Source: Clostridium sp. UBA4548
Lineage (GTDB): Bacteria > Bacillota > Clostridia > Clostridiales > Clostridiaceae
NCBI RefSeq assembly: GCF_002387895.1
Contig: NZ_DGLI01000006.1
Location: 1-64,000, forward strand
DNA: 64,000 nucleotides
Direction: 5' to 3'
Of this stretch, positions 45,022 to 53,920 are shown in pieces. The position numbers and the translations under genes are program-made. How positions within the stretch are numbered: the first letter of the stretch is position 1; the number at the start of each line of letters is the position of its first letter. The notes beneath the pieces are model-generated. The model searched no databases and was not told the DNA's origin. It saw nothing but the letters and a program-made list of their open reading frames with translations.

Positions 45022-45342
45022 TATAAGTTTAGGATAAAGTATTAATATTCTAAGAAGTAAAAGCTAACAAGGAACCAAATAAAATTTATAAAATAGTAAT
45101 TTGGTTACCTATAAATATAAACCCTTACCCCTTGACCCCAAAAATAGACTATTAGTAAATACTGATAGTCTATTTTTTTCTGAAAAATTAAGATTTCAAC
45201 CAAATTTATTGGTGGGAAATATATGAAAAGAGTTTACTGATATAGATCAGGGAAAATAGTTAATGCCAATAAAAGAGTAGTTAATTACAGAAATTCTTAT
45301 GTAAAATTATTACAAAAAATTTCTGTACTAATAAAAACCATA
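45022..45342. other. Intergenic region before the fab promoter
   Basis: Apart from the terminator at 45140-45179, no gene or signal was recognised in these 320 bases. Confidence 0.5.
45140..45179 (+). terminator. Terminator upstream of fabT
   Basis: Perfect 13-bp stem AAAAATAGACTAT / ATAGTCTATTTTT with a 12-base loop and T run. It isolates the fab cluster from upstream transcription. Confidence 0.9.
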
Positions 45343-45399
45343 TTGACATATAGTTTTATTAGTTATATACTTTGATTATCAAAATATTTGATTGTCAAA
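45343..45399 (+). promoter_or_regulatory. fab promoter with two tandem FabT operators
   Basis: TTGACA (45343-45348), a 17-bp spacer and TATACT (45366-45371) form a good sigma-A promoter. It is followed by TTTGATTATCAAA (45371-45383) and TTTGATTGTCAAA (45387-45399), each matching the TTTGA-TCAAA core recognised by FabT in streptococci and enterococci. Centres are 16 bases apart. Binding would block initiation of fabT and the cluster. Confidence 0.85.
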
Positions 45400-45418
45400 G
45401 TAAAGGAGAAGATTAAAA

Positions 45419-45883
45419 ATGTTATCACCTTCTTCAAATAAAAAAGTGTTAAATGAATTATTGGTAGAAACCTTTAATGATATCCTTCAAATAGAGCAAA
45501 ATGCTCTAAAGGAAGGAGTTCTTAATGACTTATCAATAACAGAAATACATACAATAGAAGCTATTGGAATGTATGGATCAAGAACTATGAGTGAGGTTGC
45601 TCAAGACTTAAATATTACAGTAGGTACTTTAACCACTGCTATAAATAAACTTGTGAAAAAAGAATATGTTGAAAGACAAAGAGGCGAAGAAGATAGGAGA
45701 GCAGTAATGATTGCCCTCACTAGAAAAGGAAAACTTGCTTATAGAATTCATCAAAAGTTCCATCAAACAATGGTTGAGGAAACTATAAATGGATTAAGTA
45801 AGGAAGAAGAAGGGATTTTAATTAAATCCTTAGAAAAGCTAAATTTATTTTTTAAATCTAAGTATCACTTAGATGGCAAGTAA
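45419..45883 (+). CDS. fabT: Fatty-acid biosynthesis repressor FabT (MarR family)
   Basis: The 154-residue MarR-family winged-helix regulator has the recognition region MSEVAQDLNITVGTLTTAINKL and wing DRRAVMIALTRKG. As first gene of the fab cluster behind two TTTGA-TCAAA operators, it is almost certainly FabT, which represses fab genes, with acyl-ACP as co-repressor in streptococci. AAAGGAG precedes the ATG. The fabH frame begins within its last codons. Confidence 0.93.
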   Translation: MLSPSSNKKVLNELLVETFNDILQIEQNALKEGVLNDLSITEIHTIEAIGMYGSRTMSEVAQDLNITVGTLTTAINKLVKKEYVERQRGEEDRRAVMIALTRKGKLAYRIHQKFHQTMVEETINGLSKEEEGILIKSLEKLNLFFKSKYHLDGK

Positions 45884-45893
45884 GGAGGCAGAG

Positions 45894-46877
45894 ATGAGAA
45901 ATATAGAAATTATAGGAACAGGCTCTTATACTCCAAAACATATGGTTACTAATGAAATGTTAGAAACTATAATGGATACTTCTAATGAGTGGATAGTATC
46001 CAGGACTGGAATAGAGAGCAGACACATCTCAACAGGAGAGGAAACTTCAGATCTTGCAACAAAAGCTGCTTTAGAAGCCTTAAAGGACAGCAATTTGCAG
46101 GCTGAAGAAATTGATCTTGTTATTGTAGCTACTTGCAGCCCTGACTCTTTAGTTCCCTCAGTAGCTTGTAAAGTTCAAAAAAATATTGGAGCACATAATG
46201 CTATGGCCTTTGATATTAATGCTGCTTGCAGTGGTTTTGTTTTTGGATTAGATATTGCTAGAGGTTTTATGGCTTCAGGCAGGTTTAAAACAGCATTAAT
46301 TATTGGAGCTGAGGTTTTATCTAAGATAATAAATTGGGAAGATAGAAGTACTAGCATACTATTTGGAGATGGGGCAGGTGCAGCGGTTTTAAAGGAAAGC
46401 ACTGTTGATGGACTATCTTATATTAATTGTAAAAGTGAAGGCGAGAAATGGGAAGCACTAACCTGTGGGTCAGTAGCCTTAGAAAATCCATTTATTATGG
46501 ATGCAATACCTGTAAATAGTAAGGTAACTATGGAAGGAAAAGAAATTTATAAGTTTGCTGTAAAGGTTATGGAAAGTGAATTCAATAGAATTCTAAATGA
46601 TGCAAATTTAAAGAAGGAAGATATTGACTTTATAGTTCCACACCAAGCTAACATTAGAATGATAGAAGCCTTTAGCAAGAAAATAGGCGTATCTTTAGAA
46701 AAGTTTATTATTAATTTAAATAGATTTGGAAACACCTCTGGGGCAAGTATACCAATTGCTTTAGATGAGGGTAATAAAAGTGGAGCCTTTAAAAAGGGTA
46801 ATAAAATTGTAGTTATAGGATTTGGTGGTGGACTTACTTTTGGAAGTGCACTAATAACTTGGAATAAAGGCTTTTAA
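45894..46877 (+). CDS. fabH: 3-oxoacyl-ACP synthase III FabH
   Basis: FabH starts fatty-acid synthesis by condensing an acyl-CoA with malonyl-ACP. The catalytic Cys lies in NAACSGFVFGL, His in VPHQANIRMI and Asn in NRFGNTSGAS. ATG 45894 follows AAGGAGG by 5 bases, gives 327 residues and starts MRNIEIIGTGSYTPKH, as in the family; the frame opens at 45873. Confidence 0.96.
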   Translation: MRNIEIIGTGSYTPKHMVTNEMLETIMDTSNEWIVSRTGIESRHISTGEETSDLATKAALEALKDSNLQAEEIDLVIVATCSPDSLVPSVACKVQKNIGAHNAMAFDINAACSGFVFGLDIARGFMASGRFKTALIIGAEVLSKIINWEDRSTSILFGDGAGAAVLKESTVDGLSYINCKSEGEKWEALTCGSVALENPFIMDAIPVNSKVTMEGKEIYKFAVKVMESEFNRILNDANLKKEDIDFIVPHQANIRMIEAFSKKIGVSLEKFIINLNRFGNTSGASIPIALDEGNKSGAFKKGNKIVVIGFGGGLTFGSALITWNKGF

Positions 46878-46956
46878 ATAAAGTAACAGGTAAAAATATA
46901 TAATTGATAAAAACAAAACTTAATCATATATAAACAAATTTGAGGAGGAATTTAAA

Positions 46957-47190
46957 ATGGTATTAGAAAAAGTTAAAAAGGTTATAGCAGATCAGTTATC
47001 TATGGAAGTAGAGGAAGTAAAAATAGAATCAACTTTTACAGAAGATTTAGGAGTAGACTCTTTAGAAATATTTGAAATTGTTATGAGCTTAGAAGAGGAA
47101 TTTAATATTGAAATTCCAAATGAGGATATTGAAAATATTAAAACAATAGGAGATATAGTAAATTACGTGAAGTCTAAGGTTGAAGAATAA
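46957..47190 (+). CDS. acpP: Acyl carrier protein
   Basis: ACP carries the growing acyl chain on 4'-phosphopantetheine. The 77-residue acidic protein has the attachment serine in LGVDSLEIFEIVMSLEEEF. GAGGAGG precedes the ATG. A structured spacer follows before fabK. Confidence 0.97.
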   Translation: MVLEKVKKVIADQLSMEVEEVKIESTFTEDLGVDSLEIFEIVMSLEEEFNIEIPNEDIENIKTIGDIVNYVKSKVEE

Positions 47191-47207
47191 GAATTAAACC
47201 TTAGCTT

Positions 47208-47352
47208 AGAAAGAGAAACCTCTAATTCTCTTTAAGTGGAGGTCAGTAGCATAATATTAATTTTGGAAGGAATTTATTATCCTTTCAAGGTTAATGAACA
47301 AAATTAACTTGTTCATTATTTAAGGTCAGATGGAAGTACTATCTGGCCTTAA
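47208..47352 (+). other. Four consecutive hairpins between acpP and fabK
   Basis: Stems are AAAGAGAA / TTCTCTTT (47210-47233), TTGGAAGGA / TCCTTTCAA (47263-47288), AATGAACAA / TTGTTCATT (47293-47317) and AAGGTCAGAT / ATCTGGCCTT (47322-47350). None has a T tract, so they do not look like terminators. They may be processing or mRNA-stability elements adjusting ACP level relative to the downstream enzymes. Confidence 0.55.
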
Positions 47353-47367
47353 CCATAGGAGGTAAAC

Positions 47368-48318
47368 ATGATTAAATCAGATATATGCTCAATACTTGGA
47401 ATAAAATATCCTGTTATTCAAGGCGGAATGGCTTGGATTGCAGATAGCAGTTTAGCTAGTGCAGTGTCTAATGCTGGAGGGCTTGGAATTATTGCAGCAG
47501 GTAATAATACTCCTGAAAATGTAAGGAAAGAAATTAAAAAAGCAAAACAACTTACAGATAAGCCTTTTGGTGTGAACATTATGCTACTAAGTGATAATGC
47601 AGATGAAGTAGCAAAGATAGTATGTGAAGAGGGTGTAAAGGTAGTTACCACTGGGGCTGGAAATCCTGGAAAATATATGGATATGTGGAAAAGTCATAAT
47701 ATTAAGGTAATTCCAGTGGTTGCCTCAGTTGCTTTAGCAAGAAGAATGGAAAGAAGCGGAGCAGATATTGTTATTGCTGAAGGAATGGAAGCTGGAGGTC
47801 ATATTGGAGAATTAACTACTATGGCATTAGTTCCACAAATAGTGGATAGTGTAAATATTCCTGTAATTGCTGCTGGTGGTGTTGGAGACGGAAGAGGTAT
47901 GGCAGCGGCATTTATGTTAGGAGCGCAAGGAGTTCAAGTTGGAACTAGATTTTTAATAGCAAGAGAATGTAATGTTCATGAAAACTATAAGAAAAAGGTT
48001 ATTGACTCAAAAGATATAGATTCTGTGGTAACAGCAAGAAGCACAGGTCATCCTGTAAGAGTTCTTAGAAATAAGTTATCAAGAGAGTTTGTTAACCTAG
48101 AGAAACAAGCAGCATCTTTTGAAGAAATTGAAAAGTTAGGATCAGGGGCTTTAAGAAAAGCTGTTGTTGAAGGAGATATAGATAATGGTTCAGTTATGGC
48201 AGGTCAAATAGCTGGATTAATAAAAAAAGAAGAAAGTTGTGAAGAAATTTTAAAAGATTTAGTAGAAGGTGCTAAGGAAGTTTTAGAAAAGATTTCTTCA
48301 GTTAATTTTGGAGGATAA
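47368..48318 (+). CDS. fabK: Enoyl-ACP reductase II FabK
   Basis: FabK is the FMN-dependent, triclosan-insensitive enoyl-ACP reductase of the final elongation step. The 316-residue TIM-barrel protein shows VIQGGMAWIADSSLA, GMEAGGHIGE and the phosphate-binding AAGGVGDGRGMAAAFMLGA. No fabI or fabL occurs in the cluster, so FabK is probably the main reductase. It ends in GGAGGATAA, which supplies the fabD ribosome site. Confidence 0.95.
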   Translation: MIKSDICSILGIKYPVIQGGMAWIADSSLASAVSNAGGLGIIAAGNNTPENVRKEIKKAKQLTDKPFGVNIMLLSDNADEVAKIVCEEGVKVVTTGAGNPGKYMDMWKSHNIKVIPVVASVALARRMERSGADIVIAEGMEAGGHIGELTTMALVPQIVDSVNIPVIAAGGVGDGRGMAAAFMLGAQGVQVGTRFLIARECNVHENYKKKVIDSKDIDSVVTARSTGHPVRVLRNKLSREFVNLEKQAASFEEIEKLGSGALRKAVVEGDIDNGSVMAGQIAGLIKKEESCEEILKDLVEGAKEVLEKISSVNFGG

Positions 48319-48319
48319 T

Positions 48320-49252
48320 ATGAGAAAAGTTGGATTTATATTCCCAGGACAAGGAGCTCAATATGTGGGCATGGGAAAGGAATTATATGATAATTTTTCT
48401 GAGGCGAAGGAAGTATTTAATAAGGCTGATAGAATTTTAGGAAGAAATATATCTGACCTATGTTTTCAAGGTCCAATGGAAGAGTTAACGAGTACAAATA
48501 ATACACAGGTAGCAATTTTAACTACTTCTATAGCAGCTCTAGAAGTTTTGAAAAAACATGGGATAAAACCCATGATGGTAGCAGGACTAAGTCTTGGTGA
48601 GTATTCAGCTCTTGTTGCCAGTGGAGCACTTTCCCTTGAAGAGGCTTTAGTGTTGGTAGAAAAAAGAGGAAGCTTCATGAAGGAAGATAGTGATAGGTAT
48701 AAGGGGGAAATGGCTGCAGTTTTAGGGGTTTCACAGGAAATTATTCAAGAAGTTTGCAATGAGTGCAAGGACTTAGGGGTAATTTCTATAGCTAACTATA
48801 ACTGCCCAGGACAAATTGTAATTGCCGGGGAAATAGAACCTCTAAACAAAGCTATAGAGCTTTTAAATGAAAGAGGAGCTAAAAAGGTAATTAAACTCCC
48901 TGTTAGTGGCGCTTTTCATACTGAATTGCTAGAAAATGCTTCTAATAGATTAAGAGAAGAATTAAATAAGGTAAACTTTAATGAATTTAACATTAAGTTT
49001 ATACCGAACCTAACTGGTGAGACTTTAGAAGAGATAGAAAATTTAAAAGATATACTGAAAAATCAAGTTAAAAGTTCAGTACAATGGGAAAAATCTATAA
49101 ATACAATGATAAATGAAGGTGTTGATACCTTCATAGAAGTAGGACCAGGAAAAGCTTTAAGTGGATTTGTAAAGAAAGTAAATAGAGCCTTAAAGGTATA
49201 TAATGTAGAAGATTTAGCTTCCTTAAGTAAAGTTTTAGAAGCTTTGCAATAA
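48320..49252 (+). CDS. fabD: Malonyl-CoA:ACP transacylase FabD
   Basis: FabD moves malonyl groups from CoA to ACP. The 310-residue protein starts MRKVGFIFPGQGAQYVGMGK, with the nucleophile in GLSLGEYSAL (Leu replaces the more usual His before Ser) and the catalytic His in SGAFHTELL. ATG 48320 begins 1 base after the fabK stop and uses the GGAGG in the fabK end; the TTG 48308 frame start lies inside fabK. Confidence 0.95.
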   Translation: MRKVGFIFPGQGAQYVGMGKELYDNFSEAKEVFNKADRILGRNISDLCFQGPMEELTSTNNTQVAILTTSIAALEVLKKHGIKPMMVAGLSLGEYSALVASGALSLEEALVLVEKRGSFMKEDSDRYKGEMAAVLGVSQEIIQEVCNECKDLGVISIANYNCPGQIVIAGEIEPLNKAIELLNERGAKKVIKLPVSGAFHTELLENASNRLREELNKVNFNEFNIKFIPNLTGETLEEIENLKDILKNQVKSSVQWEKSINTMINEGVDTFIEVGPGKALSGFVKKVNRALKVYNVEDLASLSKVLEALQ

Positions 49253-49287
49253 AAGTCCCAACAACTTTTATAGGATAGCTTTAGCTT

Positions 49288-49403
49288 TGACTCTCACTGA
49301 AATTAAGTATATACCATAGGACAAAGTGAGAGTCATATAATAAAGTTCATTAAAAAATTTCAAGTGCAGTTAAGTTCTAATGAAATCTTTAAGATTTAAC
49401 TGC
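49288..49403 (+). other. Paired hairpins between fabD and fabG
   Basis: A perfect 11-bp inverted repeat TGACTCTCACT / AGTGAGAGTCA (49288-49298, 49325-49335) is followed by GCAGTTAA / TTAACTGC (49366-49373, 49396-49403), which encloses a competing AAATCTT / AAGATTT stem (49383-49397). No T tract follows either. This is a second structured spacer in the cluster. Confidence 0.5.
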
Positions 49404-49431
49404 CTATAATTACATTAGGGGAGAGTAGAAT

Positions 49432-50172
49432 ATGTTAAAGGGAAAAAATGCAATTATAACAGGAGCAAGTAGAGGTATTGGTAGAGCAATAGCATTAGCC
49501 TTTGCCCAAAATGGAGCTAATGTAGTTATTAATTATAGAGGCAATGAAGAACTTGCAGATAATTTAGTTAAGGAAATAGAAGCCTATGGAGTTAGGGCTA
49601 TAAAGGTCAAAGGTGATATTAGTAATTTTAAGGATGCAGAAAACTTAATTAATACTACTATAGAGGAGTTAAGTTCTGTAGATATTTTAGTTAATAATGC
49701 AGGAATAACGAAAGATGGACTGTTTATGAGAATGAAAGAGGAAGATTTTGACTCAGTTATAAACACAAATCTTAAAGGAACCTTTAATACATCAAAGGCA
49801 GTAATTTCTAAAATGATAAAAGCTAAAGGTGGAAGAATTATAAATATTTCTTCTGTTGTAGGGGTTATAGGAAATGCGGGTCAGGCAAATTATGCAGCTT
49901 CTAAAGCTGGAGTAATTGGATTTACGAAATCTCTTGCTAAGGAAGTTGGTTCAAGAGGAATAACAGTAAATGCCATTGCCCCTGGATTCATTGAAAGTGA
50001 TATGACAGAGGTTTTAAGTGATAAGGTTAAAGAAGCAATGCTAAATGGCATACCTCTTAAGGCTTTTGGAAAAGGTGAGGATGTAGCAAATCTCGCTGTA
50101 TTTTTAGCATCAAACATGGCAAGTTATATTACAGGTCAAGTTGTCCATGTTGATGGCGGAATGGTAATGTAG
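49432..50172 (+). CDS. fabG: 3-oxoacyl-ACP reductase FabG
   Basis: FabG is the NADPH-dependent ketoreductase of elongation. The 246-residue short-chain dehydrogenase has the cofactor motif TGASRGIGRAIA, NNAGITKDG, and the catalytic Ser plus YAASKAG Tyr/Lys. GGGGAGAG precedes ATG. fabF follows after 17 bases. Confidence 0.96.
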   Translation: MLKGKNAIITGASRGIGRAIALAFAQNGANVVINYRGNEELADNLVKEIEAYGVRAIKVKGDISNFKDAENLINTTIEELSSVDILVNNAGITKDGLFMRMKEEDFDSVINTNLKGTFNTSKAVISKMIKAKGGRIINISSVVGVIGNAGQANYAASKAGVIGFTKSLAKEVGSRGITVNAIAPGFIESDMTEVLSDKVKEAMLNGIPLKAFGKGEDVANLAVFLASNMASYITGQVVHVDGGMVM

Positions 50173-50189
50173 GATTAGGAGGAATTTAA

Positions 50190-51428
50190 ATGGGAAAAAG
50201 AGTTGTAATTACAGGAATGGGAGCTGTAACTCCTATAGGTAATGATGTAAATAAGTTTTGGAGTGGAGTTAAAGAAGGGGTTTGTGGCATCGATTTTATT
50301 AAGACGATAAACACAGAAAACTTCAAGGTAAAGCTAGCAGCAGAAATAAAAGACTTTAATCCAGAAGTTGCAATAGATAAAAAAGAAATCAAGAGAATGG
50401 ATAAATACACTCAATATGCAATGGTAGCTAGTGAAGAAGCTATAAAGGATGCAAAACTAGATGTTAATTCAGTAGATTCAGAAAGATTTGGTATAGTAGT
50501 AGGCTCAGGAATTGGTGGACTTTATACCTTAGAGAATGAGCATAGCAAGCTTCTTGCTAAAGGACCTAATAGAGTATCTCCTTTTATGGTACCAATGATG
50601 ATTGCTAATATTGCTAGTGGTCATATTGGCATAAAATATAATGCAAAAGGACCTTGTTTATCAGTAGTAACTGCTTGTGCTACAGGTACTAACAGCATTG
50701 GAGAAGCTTTTGAAATGATTAAAGCAGATAGAGCAGATATAATGATTGCTGGGGGCTGCGAAGCACCAATTACTGAAACTGCAGTGGCAGGATTTACATC
50801 ACTAACAGCTTTAAGCAGAAGTGAAGATCCTAAAAGAGCTTCTATTCCTTTTGACAAAGAAAGAAATGGATTTGTAATGGGTGAAGGAGCAGGAATACTA
50901 GTTATTGAAAGTTTAGAGCATGCTCAGAAGAGAAATGCAAAAATATATGGTGAAATTGTTGGATATGGAACTACTTGCGATGCTTACCATATAACTCAGC
51001 CAGCTAATGATGGTGAGGGAGCTAGAAAAGCTATGGAAATTGCTGTGAAAGAAGCAGAAATTGGCTTAGATCAGGTTTCATACATTAATGCTCATGGAAC
51101 AAGCACTCCATATAATGATAAATTTGAAACTATAGCAATTAAAAATCTTTTTAAAGAAAAGGCTTATGACATTCCAGTAAGTTCTACAAAGTCAATGATA
51201 GGACACCTTTTAGGAGCAGCAGGAGCAGTGGAAGCTATTGTTTGTGTTAAGGCATTACAGGAAGGATTTATTCCTCCAACTATTGGATTTATAGAGAAGG
51301 ATGAAGAATGTGATCTTGACTATGTACCTAACGTGGGAAGAAATGCGCAACTTAAATATGCTATGTCCAATTCTTTAGGATTTGGTGGACATAATGCTAC
51401 ATTATTATTTAAGAAGTGGGAGGAATAA
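50190..51428 (+). CDS. fabF: 3-oxoacyl-ACP synthase II FabF
   Basis: FabF is the elongation condensing enzyme. The 412-residue protein has the catalytic Cys in VTACATGTNS and the two His in NAHGTSTPYND and SMIGHLLGAAGA. Its last codons contain the GGGAGG used for accB, two bases apart, indicating coupled translation. Confidence 0.97.
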   Translation: MGKRVVITGMGAVTPIGNDVNKFWSGVKEGVCGIDFIKTINTENFKVKLAAEIKDFNPEVAIDKKEIKRMDKYTQYAMVASEEAIKDAKLDVNSVDSERFGIVVGSGIGGLYTLENEHSKLLAKGPNRVSPFMVPMMIANIASGHIGIKYNAKGPCLSVVTACATGTNSIGEAFEMIKADRADIMIAGGCEAPITETAVAGFTSLTALSRSEDPKRASIPFDKERNGFVMGEGAGILVIESLEHAQKRNAKIYGEIVGYGTTCDAYHITQPANDGEGARKAMEIAVKEAEIGLDQVSYINAHGTSTPYNDKFETIAIKNLFKEKAYDIPVSSTKSMIGHLLGAAGAVEAIVCVKALQEGFIPPTIGFIEKDEECDLDYVPNVGRNAQLKYAMSNSLGFGGHNATLLFKKWEE

Positions 51429-51430
51429 TC

Positions 51431-51937
51431 ATGGATTATAAATCTATAGAGCAGCTTATAAAAGCACTAAGTGATTCTACAGTAAAAGAACTAGAAGTTG
51501 AAACTAGTGAAATTAAGATAAGAATGAGCAAGAATTCAACAAAGGTAGTTTTAAGTGAAACAACAGTAGATAAATCTAATTTGGTTGAGGAAAAAGAAAG
51601 TTCTGTTAGTGTAGATTGTAATCATATTATTAATAAGGAAGAAGTAAATACTTCATCAAATGAAAAAGAAGTTCCTAAAAAAGAGGTAGAAGATGAGAAT
51701 TTATATATAGTTAAATCTCCAATGGTAGGAACTTTCTATATTTCTCCTAGCGAAAACTCAGAGCCTTATGTAAAAGTGGGAGATATAGTTGGAAAGGGAA
51801 CTGTACTTTGCATAGTTGAAGCTATGAAGCTTATGAATGAAATAGAAAGTGAAGTAGAGGGAACTATAGTAGAAATTTTAGGTAAGAATGGTCAAATGAT
51901 AGAGTATGGTGAGCCCCTATTCAAAATAAAGCTTTAG
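51431..51937 (+). CDS. accB: Biotin carboxyl carrier protein of acetyl-CoA carboxylase
   Basis: AccB carries carboxybiotin between AccC and AccDA. The 168-residue protein has an N-terminal segment, a variable Glu/Lys/Ser-rich linker and a C-terminal biotinyl domain with the target lysine in VEAMKLMNEIES. ATG 51431 follows GGGAGG by 7 bases; the frame opens at 51416 inside fabF. Confidence 0.95.
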   Translation: MDYKSIEQLIKALSDSTVKELEVETSEIKIRMSKNSTKVVLSETTVDKSNLVEEKESSVSVDCNHIINKEEVNTSSNEKEVPKKEVEDENLYIVKSPMVGTFYISPSENSEPYVKVGDIVGKGTVLCIVEAMKLMNEIESEVEGTIVEILGKNGQMIEYGEPLFKIKL

Positions 51938-51947
51938 GAGATAAGTT

Positions 51948-52385
51948 ATGAAAAATATTGCTTTAGATATAAAACAAATACAGGAAATTATTCCTCATAG
52001 ATACCCTTTTTTATTCGTAGATTATATTGAATCCTTAGAAAGTGGTAAAAGTGCAGTAGGATATAAAAATGTAACCATGAATGAGTATTTCTTTCAAGGT
52101 CACTTTCCACAAGAACCAGTATTACCTGGAGTAATAATAGTAGAGGCACTAGCTCAAGTAGGAGCAGTTGCCCTTTTACATTCAGAAAAATTTAGAGGAA
52201 AGATAGCTTATTTCGGAGGCATTAAGGAAGCTAGATTTAGAAAGAAAGTAGTTCCAGGAGATACATTAAAGTTACAGGTTGAAATAATCAAGATGAAAGG
52301 GCCTGTAGGAATTGGAAAGGCATTAGCTACAGTAGATGGAGAAGTTGCTTGTGAGTGTGAACTTACCTTTGCTGTAGGGATGTAA
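51948..52385 (+). CDS. fabZ: 3-hydroxyacyl-ACP dehydratase FabZ
   Basis: FabZ dehydrates 3-hydroxyacyl-ACP. The 145-residue hot-dog protein has the catalytic His in IIPHRYPFLFVDYI and Glu in PVLPGVIIVEALAQ. It lies 10 bases after accB and 23 before accC. No separate fabA or fabM isomerase gene is in the cluster, so the route to unsaturated fatty acids is not shown here. Confidence 0.96.
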   Translation: MKNIALDIKQIQEIIPHRYPFLFVDYIESLESGKSAVGYKNVTMNEYFFQGHFPQEPVLPGVIIVEALAQVGAVALLHSEKFRGKIAYFGGIKEARFRKKVVPGDTLKLQVEIIKMKGPVGIGKALATVDGEVACECELTFAVGM

Positions 52386-52408
52386 TTTTAATTTAGGATG
52401 GTAATAGT

Positions 52409-53752
52409 ATGTTTAAGAAGATATTAATTGCAAATAGAGGAGAAATAGCGGTTAGAATAATTAGAGCTTGTAGAGAAATGGGAATACAAACTGTTGCAAT
52501 TTATTCAGAAGCTGATAAAGATGCACTTCATACCCAATTAGCTGATGAAGCGGTTTGTGTAGGTCCTGCCCCATCAAGAGATAGTTATTTAAATGATAAA
52601 AATATATTAAGTGCTACAATTTTAAAAGGTGCTGAGGCTATACATCCCGGCTTTGGATTTCTATCAGAGAATCCCAAGTTTGCAAAGATGTGTGAAGAAT
52701 GTAATATCAAATTCATTGGACCATCTTCAGATAATATTGAAAACATGGGAAATAAGTCTAAGGCTAAAGAAATAATGATAGAAGCTAAGGTACCAGTAGT
52801 ACCTGGTTCAAAAGGAATTGTAAAAGATGAAAAAGAGGCCTTAAAAATTGCAAACTCCATAGGATATCCCATAATGATAAAAGCTTCTGCAGGTGGCGGA
52901 GGAAAAGGTATTAGAATTGTAAGAGATTCAAAGGATGTAATAAAGGAATTCAACACTGCAAAAACCGAAGCAAAAGCGTCCTTTAATGATGATTCTATGT
53001 ATATAGAAAAATTTATTGAGAGGCCAAGGCACGTAGAAATTCAAATAATAGGAGATAGCTACGGGAATGTAGCATATCTTGGGGAAAGAGAATGTTCTGT
53101 GCAGAGAAAAAATCAAAAGGTACTAGAAGAGGCTCCCTCTGTAGTGCTAACTGAAGCTTTAAGAAAAGAAATGGGAGAAACTGCAGTCAGAGCAGCTAAG
53201 GCTATAGGGTACAAAAATGCAGGTACCATAGAATTTTTAGTTGATAAGAATTTAAACTTCTACTTTATGGAGATGAATACAAGGATACAAGTAGAACACC
53301 CTGTAACAGAAATGGTAACAGGAGTAGATTTGATTAAAGAACAAATTAAAGTAGCTTATGGTGAAGTTTTAAGTTTTACTCAAGAAGATATTGTTTTAAG
53401 AGGGCATGCAATTGAATGTAGAATTAATGCAGAAAACCCTTATAAGAACTTCATGCCATCCCCAGGAGAGATAAAAAGTTTATTAATTCCTGGAGGAAAT
53501 GGAGTAAGACTAGACTCAGGAGTATACCAAGGATATAAAATACCTCCGGTGTACGATTCCATGGTTGGAAAGCTTATTGTTCATGGTAAAGATAGAAATG
53601 AAGCAATAAATAAGATGAAAAGAGCATTAAGTGAGTTTATTATAGAAGGAATTCACACTAATATTGATTTACATCTTGAGATTTTATCAAATGAAAAGTT
53701 TATTAGTGGAGACTTTGACACAAGTTTTATAAGTAGTGAACTAAAATTATAA
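52409..53752 (+). CDS. accC: Acetyl-CoA carboxylase biotin carboxylase
   Basis: AccC carboxylates AccB-bound biotin with ATP and bicarbonate. The 447-residue ATP-grasp protein has FKKILIANRGEIAVRIIRAC at the N terminus, the ATP loop KASAGGGGKGIRIV and MEMNTRIQVEHPVTEMVTG. A 168-base AT-rich gap separates it from accD. Confidence 0.97.
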   Translation: MFKKILIANRGEIAVRIIRACREMGIQTVAIYSEADKDALHTQLADEAVCVGPAPSRDSYLNDKNILSATILKGAEAIHPGFGFLSENPKFAKMCEECNIKFIGPSSDNIENMGNKSKAKEIMIEAKVPVVPGSKGIVKDEKEALKIANSIGYPIMIKASAGGGGKGIRIVRDSKDVIKEFNTAKTEAKASFNDDSMYIEKFIERPRHVEIQIIGDSYGNVAYLGERECSVQRKNQKVLEEAPSVVLTEALRKEMGETAVRAAKAIGYKNAGTIEFLVDKNLNFYFMEMNTRIQVEHPVTEMVTGVDLIKEQIKVAYGEVLSFTQEDIVLRGHAIECRINAENPYKNFMPSPGEIKSLLIPGGNGVRLDSGVYQGYKIPPVYDSMVGKLIVHGKDRNEAINKMKRALSEFIIEGIHTNIDLHLEILSNEKFISGDFDTSFISSELKL

Positions 53753-53920
53753 TGTATATACTTTAAAATATATAGTCATAATTAGGGATAGGTTATCATA
53801 AAAATTTTAAAGTGTAATATTATAAACTTATAAGATAAAAAATTAACAAGTAATGTTAGGAGAACTATGTAGATTTACTTAAAAATAGTTCTCTATATAT
53901 AACCTAAGAGAGGTATTAAT

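Noticed and set aside
45371..45399. FapR operator
   Set aside because: The TTTGA-TCAAA core and the adjacent MarR gene fit FabT; no FapR-like gene is present.
47191..47367. T-box or known riboswitch between acpP and fabK
   Set aside because: No T-box sequence, no specifier-loop pattern and no terminator T tract; only simple hairpins are visible.
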